Origin: Steromphala cineraria
Taxonomy: Eukaryota > Mollusca > Gastropoda > Trochida > Trochidae
Length of the DNA: 64,000 bases
NCBI GenBank assembly: GCA_916613615.1
Contig: OU744731.1
Coordinates: forward strand, 16,188,726-16,252,725
Direction: 5' to 3'
Part shown: positions 21,083-32,000 of the stretch, piece after piece
Numbering within the stretch: position 1 is the stretch's first letter
How the letters are laid out: each line of letters begins with the position of its first letter
Position numbers and translations under genes: made by a program
The notes under the pieces: model-generated
The model's database searches: none
What the model was told of the DNA's origin: nothing
The model's input: the letters and a program-made list of their open reading frames with translations, nothing else

Positions 21083-21996
21083 TTGAGATAGTTTCTGTTT
21101 GTGGCATTTCCTTACAGAGGGTACTCAACTCGTATCTTCCCATGTTAACCTTGCTGTAAGTAGGGCTTCATCTGGTACTCGAGCACTCTATCCAGACCCG
21201 AGTCAATTTTTGTGGACAGTTCAACTCAAAATGCCAAAGTCACTGTTAATTATTTAAGTTATTTCAGTCTGTAACAGGATAACACAGGTGATCATTATTG
21301 ACATATCAAGACAGAAATGTCAAAGTATGCTATATATCACTATTTATATGTTGAAGTATATGTTTATAAATATGTTAGGCTGAACAACAATCACATGATT
21401 TCATTTGCAAAGAGAGAATTTCAATTTCTTAGGCCTGAGTCGAGCACTTGAGTCCAATGTTTTGGACCCAGGGAAGCCCTAGTTGTAAGTGAGGCATATT
21501 TCTTAGTTCTTTCAAAACACCCTGATGAAAATTTGACATGGAGAAATGTAGAAACTTAATGTAGGACTCAGAAGTAAGGACTTATTCAACAACTCAGGGA
21601 AAAAACCTATGTCACTATTTTAGTAATCAGTTGTGGTGTAACCTGGGACCTTAATACTGGTACCTAAGCCAATTCAATGTAGCAATGCATCCAAAGTTTA
21701 CTGATTGAAGCACAGATCTCTACTGAAAACATAAGACTGGATTCACAAGAGGAATCTCTTGAACACAAGCAGAGCAAGTTTTCAACTGTTGTTCCAAAGC
21801 CATAATCCATTGGAAGGAAGGATATCAATCTCGAGAAATGAATAAATAAAGTCATTGCCTTGTCTGGACAAGGCCTGTCTCAAAACTTTAACACCGCTTT
21901 AAAAGCGCTGTAGTCTTATTGAATCAGTAAACATAAAACATGTTCCCTGTAAGAAAAATGCACTTGCATTGATGCTGGTTTCAAGCTATGCCTGAT

Positions 21997-22062
21997 CTTC
22001 TTTGATTGACATTCTTGTAGTTGGTATGATGATCGATAAGAAAGATTATTTTATGGATAATC
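21997..22062. repeat. Diverged end fragment of the Penelope-like element family
   Basis: This stretch (ctttgattgacattc, gtagttggt, tgatgat, ataagaa, ttatggat) parallels 58806-58866, which borders the retroelement at 58.8 kb. It is diverged by substitutions and small indels. Confidence 0.55.
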
Positions 22063-22504
22063 AAACGTCGCTCTCAAAGATTAAAGAAGTTACCCTTAAA
22101 ATAATATTCCTTGTTGATCATAGGCCTTATAAACAGCAGTAAGTGCTGAAAAGGTTCAGTGATGTCATGCAAATTTTCTGACGTGATTTTCAAGGGTGTT
22201 TTGTCCTGGACCAAGATATCAAGGTCTTGCATAAATTCTATTCATACTCTTTGTCATCATTTGAACATGTCTGTAGGGTTAGAATAAGACCAGCCAGTGT
22301 GTTGGCAGTACATGAAGAACTACAGTAAATGGACTTACGCAAAATGACATGGAACGTAATACCAGTAGGTATGAAAGTTAATCAGTGTAATGTTTTTGGA
22401 ATACAATATTAAGGCTGAACTTGCAAATTTTAGATGAAAGATTTGTGTAAGAATATGATCTTTGCCAGGCATGCATAAATATCTTCCTTGTCAAGATGAG
22501 ACTT

Positions 22505-23529
22505 ATACCCCCATTTCACTGAGCTACGGGCCGTTGCCGACTGAAAATAGGCCAAATGTCGTCATTGACTCGTAATTAAGCGTCTCAGAGTCCTCTATAG
22601 TCGCCTCTGAGCGTAGTTGGGTCTGTATGAGTCTGGGAGAGTTGGGAGGTCAAATTTTGTCGGGAGTTCATGTTCAAAAACCCACTCCCGACTTTTTAAG
22701 TCCGGCGAGGTTCTTACTTTTCAACTGGACATTCCAGGAATTCCACTGACGTTGTAGTGAGTCTTATGTTGCTCGTCTTATTGAGTCGTATGGAATCATA
22801 TTGAATCGTGAATAAGTCGTACATAGTTTGATTGAAACATGGTTGTCGGGTGTGAGTTGGGAATGGTTCTTTCCCTAATTTACATGCCGACTCACTTCCA
22901 ACTAGTGCAAACACATGTACGACTAACCAATACTCAAAGACGATCAGTGACGACCCGTTCCTGACTAATCATAACAAAAAAGTCGGCGGTTGTTGGCCTT
23001 TTATATGCCCGATTCCTGTCAAAAATTGCTGATTTTATCGTACGTGGATTGTCTGTGACTCGTACGTGAGACGTTTCTGTGTCGTGAGGAGTCTTCATTG
23101 TCGTGAACGAGTCGTAAATAAGTCGTTAAGGGTCGTGAGTGGGTCGACAGTGAGTCGTTAGAGAGTCGGAAATGAGTCTTTGTCAGAGTCCTGGTGGTGA
23201 CTTGGTGTCGTGAAAGACTCGGCAGTGAGTCGTGAACGAGTCGGTCTCAGTCGTATTGAGTCGTATCTGAGTTTGGATGAGTCGTAAGTTCCTCAGTTTA
23301 TTGTCGGGGGTGCCTCGTAGGTCTGTCGGGAGTTCCTCTTCATTGTGTCGTATGTCAGTCGTGTATGTCGTAGGTAACTCTTAAGAGTGTCGTTAGTAAC
23401 TCGTAGAAATATCAAATTTCATAATTTGACCTCTATTTGCTCCCGACTCATGCCAACAAAGTCGTAGTGGAAAAGTCGGGAATAGTCTTGAACACTTTTC
23501 AAAGTCGTAGCTCAGTGAAATGGGGGTAT
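22505..23529. mobile_element. 1.0 kb inverted-repeat element packed with GTCG motifs
   Basis: The ends 'atacccccatttcactgagc' and its reverse complement form terminal repeats of about 24 bp (outermost bases at 22505 and 23529). The interior is dominated by degenerate GAGTCGT-type words (gtcgtgagt, gagtcgt, agtcgtaa). No open frame is supported. It lies between the SDR and ERGIC1 genes. Confidence 0.85.
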
Positions 23530-24536
23530 TACTGGGATTGATTGTAAGTTACAAAACCACAAAGTCAGAAATCCAACAAGATGTTTATTCCAGAGATAAC
23601 ATGCTTTGTACAGGTAACAAGTGATTTATAAGCAGCAGGCATTCACATCATATAGACTCATTTAGTACATTAGCAAAATAAGACGATAATTTAAAAACAA
23701 ACTTCTTAATATTTATTGGCAAATGAAGTTTACGTCAGTTACAGAGCCATCGGAACAAATAAACAAGCATGGTGTACACATTCAAATATGTGGTTTCATT
23801 AACAATCTGTAGGGTGTACACAATTGTTTTTTTGAAAGACAATTATTTTGATACTTTTAAAGATATTTGAATGCTGCTTCCCTTGATAAAAAAAAAGAAA
23901 ACAAATATTTGCTGAATTAAAATGTAAACAAAAATGTATCTCAATTGGTTTGAATAAAAAAATCTCGAAACTATAAATTAACAAAGATGTAAAAAGAGCA
24001 AACTGTGAAAACAGAGAAGAAAAACATTAATGGATGAATAATTGCAAATTTACTATAATGATTACAAGCCATCTCTTGAAAATGAAGTTTGATAAGGATG
24101 ATTGGTTCAAAATCACAAAAACATCTACAGACCTTTTATTTGATATCCATTTCTAAACTAATTTTAAACAATAAAGCAGTTGATTAATAAAAAAAACTGC
24201 TGGTCATTTTAATTAACCAATCCAAAATTTACATTTACTTTTATTGGCTTCTGATGTTCATTAGTTATTGAAGTGTTTACGGTAAATTGATGACAAAATC
24301 ATGCCATTTGCTTGTATATAGAATTTTAGACCCACTACAATTATATTATCATATAAGTTCCAAATGTGAATTACTTCAAAGATGAATAATGAAACGTATT
24401 TACCCTTCAACTTTTCAACAAGTAAAATGAATGTTTTATGGACGACTATTTATTTTGCAAACGAGTACATATTACAACAATGATAAAAGTTTATCAATTA
24501 TCATCGATAATGAATTATGAGATTCTTATTAGTTAT

Positions 24537-24812
24537 TACTGTATTGCCTTGAATAGACGCCCCCGACTTTCATTTTTTCAGACCCCCTTTACCCCGGCGT
24601 GTATTCAAGATCCCGTGTGTCTTCGATGCCGGCGTCTATTTATTTTTTAGTAAGAAATAAACGTTTATAGATGGTGTAAAGGGAGAATACTTTATTCAAT
24701 TCAACTACAGGAGCATTAATTATTAAAATTATCATCCGGCGTTTAATCGAGACCTGGCGTGTATTTACTTAAAACAGCCATACCCCCGGCGTCTATTCGG
24801 AGAAATACGGTA
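24537..24812. mobile_element. MITE-like element with 'gaatagacgcc' terminal repeats
   Basis: The left end tactgtattgccttgaatag is matched in reverse by the right end ctattcggagaaatacggta, followed inward by acgcccccg and cccccggcgt. About 276 bp, non-coding. Its outer end resembles the termini at 51995 and 53060. Confidence 0.7.
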
Positions 24813-26298
24813 AGCAGTTGATGATATAGAGCCCGTTTGAGAGGCAAAATCTGATATCAACTTTTAATAATATTTTTTACCTGGCAAATTATTGAAAGGC
24901 AATTTGTCAAATCTCGTTTTGAATAGTATAGAAGTTGCCACTTGTCAAACATATGACACAATGTATTTCCATGATATCAGATATACACAATTTGTATAAC
25001 ATTTCTAAGACTAGATGATATATCAGCTAAACCAAGTTATTGTGGTAATCTCTGACCAGTGTAAATAACTCTACACATAGATTGTCAAACTGATGACATA
25101 TATTTATATATGAAAATATCCTGTCAAAAGTAATTCAAGGGCATCTCATAAAACTAGTCAATCTGATTACCCCCACCAAAAACTTCTTTATGTCAACCTT
25201 TTAACAGAAATCTCTCTGCATGCTTGTATCATTATTTCTAACTTTTGAACTTTTAATTCAAAACAAATTTACAGAGTTTATGTCCATAGATTAATACATG
25301 AAAAGTTTTCACTTTTATTTGCTTTTACTGATAAAAAAAAATTCTAATACCAGTTGATACTCTATGAGGTACATATATAAACAATTAATAATAAATATTA
25401 AACTTTTCACAACCCACACATACAAATCATTTGAAAAGAGTTCTTTATGCACAATTTATTTTCAAAAGTGATTAAATAACTTTACTATAAAATATCACTT
25501 CATGAAAATAATTATTGTAAGGCCTCTAAGTTGGTAACTGTCTTCAAAAGATGGGTACCTGAAATTGATATACCAAACAGATGTGTTTATCTAAACATTA
25601 TTAATAATTGTACGTTTTAAAGATTACCAAAAGTAATTTATATTTCAAAAGAACACATTGTTTTTTTTATTCATATAAACAAGGAGACAGGAGTCAATAA
25701 TAGGAATACTAAAACGTTTTAAAGATATTTTTAAAATATGACAAAAAGCAATAAACATAAAATTCATAGAAAAATGAGACTTTAAACAAAAAGCTGTTTG
25801 CTTGCAGATCATATGTATTTATTTTCCTCGTTCATACAAATTTCTTCTATGATTTCAGTTGCAAGAATTTGATGGACAAATTTCGAGTCCAGATTACCAA
25901 AAGATTCATGGAAAACAATCTAATAATAAATAAATTCCTTTTATTTTTTATGGTCAAAAGCATTTATTTTTACTGCACTTTTTTAATGTTGAATCAATAA
26001 ACAATTTGAAAGATCTGTAATAGACAAACTTCATAAAAGTTATAAACACAAATGTTTGAGACACAATAACCACTCTTGAACAGCCAATTCGGCACAACAA
26101 ATATGGACAGTTTTTCATAGCCAATGAATTTAATTCCTTTTTCAGTTATTCATTCCTTGTTTTCATCTCTTACAAATTGACTCAATTTCTCAAGCTTCAA
26201 TCAGTCAATGAATGGTTCTGAATCAAAATGAATTTTTGCTAAATTATAACATCCAATGAAGTGGTACAGAAAATAAATCTTGGCAAGGTTTAGCTTAA

Positions 26299-27422
26299 CA
26301 AGTATTTGTCACAAAGGTGACAAGATCCCCCGCCACAAATTGATGTTAACAACAAGAAGCGGGACGGACGTATACAGAGCTGAATACTATGTCCCCCGTG
26401 AAGACTCAAGGTTAATGGGTTCATGAGATATGGCCCTAACAACATTTTCAAAACTGGTCAAAGTCTCGCTGTGACCTTGAAAATGAGGTCAAGGTCACCA
26501 AAAGCTTTTCAGGTCTGCGTATTCCCCAGATGAAGACTGGTACAAAGTTTGAAGATTCTAGGTTGAGCGGTTCATTAGATATCACGCTAACAACATTTTC
26601 AAAACTGGTCAAAGTCTCGCTGTGACCTTGAAAATGAGGTCAAGTTCACCAAAAACTTTTCAAGTCTGCGTATTCCTCAGATGAAGACTGGTACCAAGTT
26701 TGAAGATTCTAGGTTGAGCGGTTCATTAGATATCACGCTAACAACATTTTCAAAACTGGTCAAAGTCTCGCTGTGACCTTGAAAATGAGGTCAAGGTCAC
26801 CAGAAGCTTTTCAGGTCTGCGTATTCCTCAGATGAAGACTGGTACCAAGTTTGAAGATTCTAGGTTGAGCGGTTCATTAGATATCGCGCTAACAACATTT
26901 TCAAAACTGGTCAAAGTCTCGCTGTGACCTTGAAAATGAGGTCAAGGTCACCAAAAACTTTTCAAGTCTGTGTATTTCTCAGATGAAGACTGGTACAAAG
27001 TTTGAAGATTCTAGGTTGAGCGGTTCATTAGATATCACGCTAACAACATTTTCAAAACTGGTCAAAGTCTCGCTGTGACCTTGAAAATGAGGTCAAGGTC
27101 ACCAGAAGCTTTTCAGGTCTGCGTATTCCTCAGATGAAGACTGGTACCAAGTTTGAAGATTCTAGGTTGAGCGGTTCATTAGATATCGCGCTAACAACAT
27201 TTTCAAAACTGGTCAAAGTCTCGCTGTGACCTTGAAAATAAGGTCAAGGTCACCAAAAGCTTTTCAGGTCTGCGTATACCCCAGATGAAGACTGGTACCA
27301 AGTTTGAAGATTCTAGGTTGAGCAGTTCATTAGATATCGCGCTAACAAGAAGCGGGACGGACGGACGTTCGGAGCTGAATACTATATCCCCCGCTTCGCG
27401 CTAAACGCGCGGCGGGGGATAA
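26299..27422. mobile_element. Array element, six units of exactly 151 bp, with terminal GC hairpin
   Basis: The phrase gtgaccttgaaaat recurs at 26471, 26622, 26773, 26924, 27075 and 27226. Units contain gtgaccttga and tcaaggtcac as an inverted pair. Units 2-5 alternate two variants (302 bp higher order). The left flank is 'acaagtatttgtcacaaagg' then gatcccccgcc. The right end has ggacggacg and a hairpin, cccccgcttcgcgc then cgcgcggcggggg. No coding capacity. Confidence 0.9.
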
Positions 27423-28433
27423 CAAAAACTTGAATTTTAAAACATGATTCATAAGATTTAAACCTTTGGTTTTATGACAAAAGCTGTCTTTTATCTAAGA
27501 ATAAAATATGAAACAATTGATTTACGGTAATCATATTTACTGTAGTGAAGTGAAATATACTGTATTTTTATCAAAGATATATCCTGTGAAATGTCAAAAG
27601 TGTTTCATAAAAATAAAATGAATCTTTGTCTGAAAGCATCAAAACAACCAAAAGACTTTTCATCTAAAATTTAACCAACAACATAACAAATATTTGTTCA
27701 AAACAAAATATCTTAAACAGTGTTAAAGTCATTTTCAATTAACAAGAATCCAAAGAATTCAATCCACATGTACAACTTGACATATTCCAGGTCACAAAAT
27801 CAACAAATCTCTAAAAGGTTCTTCCTTTAAGTCACACTGACCTTCATTTTCTCAAGCAAGAACATAAAATTTAAATGATTCACCATGGACTCAGCCTCAC
27901 AATAACTTAAGAAGCAACATACATACAGTAATACATCCTTTGGTAGAATACTGCTTGTTGGTTATTTTTAAGTATGTCCTGGGCTTTAAAAGTTGCATTC
28001 AAGATAAACTGGATATATTTGATATGGTACACCATTTAAATTGCTGTAGTTAAACATGTCTGTATTCCTAATTAAGTATTTATTCTACCCCTTAACTATG
28101 CCTATGTAACTACTGTACCTAAATTTACTTTACGCCATAATGACCAGCAACTTCCCTCCAAGCAGCATCTAACTCGAACTATCGTAACTGCAATAACGGT
28201 TTCTATAACTACCAATTTCTGGTGGTACACATTAACTTGGTAGTGATGAAGTGTTGATTTTGCTTTTGAATTTTGAAGACCATAAGCAAAAGCCTCCTTA
28301 ATCTTATTATACAACAATGGTAACTTAATATTAACCCTCTCGCCACTACCAACCAGAGCACAGGCTCATAAAGCTACTTGTGTTTGGTGGTTTCCTAGGG
28401 GCGAAAGGGTCAGATTTGAAAATTGTGATTCCG

Positions 28434-28882
28434 TCCATTCTTCCATCCTGCTACATCAGTGTATATGTCTCCAGCTATGCTCCAACCTATCCCCTGATAT
28501 ACATGGTTCACAGAACACTTGTATTGCTATATATAGCAAGCCAATCAAATGATGTCCTTTCAGCAACAGCGGCAGACTGGTTCCTTGGATTCGTTCTGAG
28601 TGCTCACTGCGGGATTCAAATTAACCATTGGGAGTGCTAGCAGAGAATATATCTCATGTCCCGCAGCACGCTCCTGCTAAGCTCCAAACAGCTTTCTATA
28701 AGATTTCTAGAGAGGCATTGCTAGACAACAGTGCATGGAGTTAAGAATAGTTTGATTGAAAACATTCAGGCTGTAAACAGCGTTGAGTAACCAGCCAACA
28801 GCGATTATGGTCGATGGATATCAGGGAATAGGTTGGAGCATCACTCATAGACATGTACGCTGATGTAGCAGGATGCCATTCT
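28434..28882. repeat. Foldback repeat with arms of about 70 bp
   Basis: The left arm (catcctgctacatcagtgta, then gctccaacctatcccctgat) is matched in reverse by atcagggaataggttggagc and gctgatgtagcaggatg. Arms are roughly 80% identical. The plus-strand frame at 28380-28640 is an artefact of this repeat. Confidence 0.75.
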
Positions 28883-28985
28883 TTGTTACCCCTTCACCAG
28901 CTGTACATACATACAGACAAACAGACAGACTCCAAATGGAATGTGGACTATGATAGGTGATGATACTGATGTTGATTAAAGTCAT

Positions 28986-29093
28986 CTAGCTTAGCTTTCC
29001 TAGCTCGGCCTTTTTAAATATCTCCGCTGCTGTATAGATGAATGAGTCTAAAATACCGGCCACTGTGAATGTTCCTCCTACTATGGCACATAC
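28986..29093 (-). CDS. ERGIC1: ERGIC1 terminal coding exon
   Basis: The acceptor is cttcag. It encodes VCAIVGGTFTVAGILDSF then IYTAAEIFKKAELGKLS and TAG at 28988-28986. It finishes the C-terminal membrane segment and the short cytosolic tail. Confidence 0.94.
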   Translation of the reverse strand, partial: VCAIVGGTFTVAGILDSFIYTAAEIFKKAELGKLS

Positions 29094-32000
29094 CTGAAGC
29101 AGAATTGAAATTTGTTAGTTCATGTCAAAATTGTTAATTGCATTTGATGTATCAGTCTAAATTTTTATTTTCAGTGAGTGATTTGGAGTTAAACACAACT
29201 TTGAAAATTTCTGGTTTCTTACCCAAGATACTTTTCCTTATTCATTTTTGAGAGTGATGTGGCAAAAAAAAGGTTGTTTTTGTGGATAGCATATCATGCC
29301 AATTTTAAGTTGACTATCCAAAAAGAATCCTTTATAAAAAAACTTGTCAACAATGATATGGTAAAAATAAGGCAAACGTTGACAAAGTGCATGGTCAAGC
29401 TAACAAAATACTTAAACAAACTATTGACATTACAAATTTAAACTAACTATTGATATAAGTATTCACACCTATCAATATGACATATAAAGAAGATTTGACA
29501 GAGTCGGACATCTTGGATCTATTCCCTGCCTAAAAACGGTTTCTTGGCTCAAATGTGGCAGGAGAAAGATCCAAGACGACTGACCAATTGTTGTACCTTA
29601 TTTATATTTTAGTTGCATATTTAAAGTTTGTGTAATACTGAGATATGAAAAAGGGTGCTCTTCTCTCTTGAAATTAAACCAAGGAGTTAGCAAGTATTAG
29701 ATAGAGGACACATTAAAGATGCTATATCATACTTGCAATATTTTTAAAGAATTTTAATGTATACGTTGTATTTTTAGAAAAATTTAGCGACCAACCTTGA
29801 GGAAATCGGACCAAAATTCATCAAATAGGAGATAATTTACCAAAAAATACCGAAACGGCAGTCGACATAAGGGCGAATCAAGTGTGGCCATTTCACAACT
29901 TCCTGTTTCTAAATGTACGCTTGAAAACCGTCTTTGTCATGCTCTACTAGATATTATATTCTTTTTCTCCAAATTAGGTATTCGTTGTTGTCAAAGTTGA
30001 TACCCATCGAACGCAATTACGGTAGTTGAGACACGGTGTACATCCTACAAGCATAATGATTACGTCACCGAAAGCGGGTTCGCAAAATGACATGCCCTTT
30101 CCAGGAGGGGTACTGTGCTTGAAGCGTCGAAATAAGTATGTTATTGTTGATTGAACAATCTAAATATGATATCAAAATATTGACGAAAGATTTTTCTACA
30201 AAGTGATGTATTTCATTTCTCAATAGCTAAGTTTCATCCTGAACCGCTTGCAAGTATGATACAGCATCTTTAATTGTAAAGAACCTAAGTCTGGACCCCG
30301 AGCTAGCTAGCACTCACTGTTGTAAGGAAGGTATAGAACGGTTTGCTCTTCTCCTTGTATCGGACGGTGATTGGACTGAGGTCGTATCGGAACCAGATGG
30401 CCGGTACAGCGGCGCCCCCGTGGTGATACTGGACTATATCCTGCGGGAGGGTATAAAGAAATTCATTAGTATCCGATTGAATATAACTTGTTTTAATAAA
30501 TTGCTGTTAAGGAGCCACTCCGGGCTCCTCCGTGATTTTCAACACATATTGTTTTGCTTTGAAACAAATGGAAATCATCACAACTTCAAACCAGCCTTAT
30601 ATTACCATACAAAGTTGACTGGCTCTAAAATTATACTTTTCTATTATTGTCAATCAAAAAACATGATTAATTGAGTTTGGCATTTGTGACTCCCAACAGC
30701 TAACGGAGTGTCTCTTAAAACCAACACATTGCTTCATTGGGCTAAAATCTATTCCTTATCTGCCTTATTGCCACCAGTGGTAACTTCGGTAGATTTCTGA
30801 TTTGACTATCAGGTACAGTTCAGAAGGGAGACAACTCATATAAGGGCTGAAATTATGCTTGAATTGAATTTGCACTGGAGTAAGATTGCCATTAAAGGGG
30901 CAGTAGCACGTTTTTTGATAATTTTGCATTTCAAATATTTCACTGATAATTGTAAATTAATGTTAAATGTAGTATTTTGACAGTGTCAAAAATCTCATAC
31001 CACAAGCCAATCGACAAAGTATGAAGATTCACCTAAAATCATTGGCGGCCATTTTTGTGTGAACACCTTTAATTCATTTTGTGTAAGAAAAAGGAATCCC
31101 ATGGCTAAACTTTAAATTATATCTTTGAATTATTACTGCTCCATTTTGTTTAAATACATTGTCTGTCAATTGTAACCATTAATTTTCATTTTCCTGACAT
31201 CACCTTATATTCCCCCTAAAAACGTGCTACTGCCCCTTTAAAACATCAGATTTTCATTATGTGTTTCTTTTCACTGTTGAGAAAAGTTTAAGCTCACCCG
31301 ATATGAGTATGTATATTGATATGGGTAGCGCTGAGTTCCAGAAAGACTCTCATACACAGTGGGTACGACCCTCAGGATATAGTCATGGGTCGCTAGAGCT
31401 GCAAGAAAACAGGAGATCATTCAGAAATAACACCAAGGAGTAACCAATACTTCAAATTATATACTTCACACACACAATTAGATTTAAAATATATCTGTTT
31501 GTCAATATATATATATATAAAAAATAAATCATAAAAATTCCGTAACCCTTGCTTTTTTGTCAGGTATACTTGAGATAGGATATGAATGATATTGGAATAA
31601 GAAATAATTATAATATATGAAACTTAAAATTCATAAAGCAACAACCAGAAGTTTTACTCACATTTTGCTGCTGATTTGTCAACATTTTCTAAAGAATTGA
31701 ATGATCCTTTAACATTCTGTAACAAAAGAAAGGGAAGTAAGTATATAGAAAACCATGATTTCAAATGATGCTTACAGATACATACCAACGTAATTTTGTA
31801 GTAAGATATGTGGTGGGGAGATGAAAGCATCAAACCTTTAATTTGCATCAGACACTAACCATCGGGTTTTGTGGTTAAACTATGTTACAGATTTGGAATT
31901 TGTATCATCAATCATTTTTGGCCCCAAAGTTGGGTAAGTGGTAAAGAACTTAGCATATTAAATCAATCAAAATATGAACACCATATTATATAAACATGAA

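Larger units (their letters stand above)
23580..28985. other. AT-rich region downstream of ERGIC1 (long 3' UTR possible)
   Basis: There is no supported coding region. TTTATT on the plus strand (AATAAA on the gene strand) occurs at several points, including 23583 and 28079, so the ERGIC1 3' UTR could end at either. The stretch includes the MITE at 24537, the 151 bp array at 26.3-27.4 kb and the foldback at 28.4-28.9 kb; otherwise I see only AT-rich sequence. Confidence 0.4.

Noticed and set aside
26299..27422. CRISPR-like regular repeats
   Set aside because: Units are 151 bp and similar along their whole length, with no unique spacers, in an animal genome.
28380..28640. Plus-strand 86-codon frame with hydrophobic segments
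   Set aside because: It coincides with the arm of a foldback repeat and has no homologue I recognise; the hydrophobic content is compositional.
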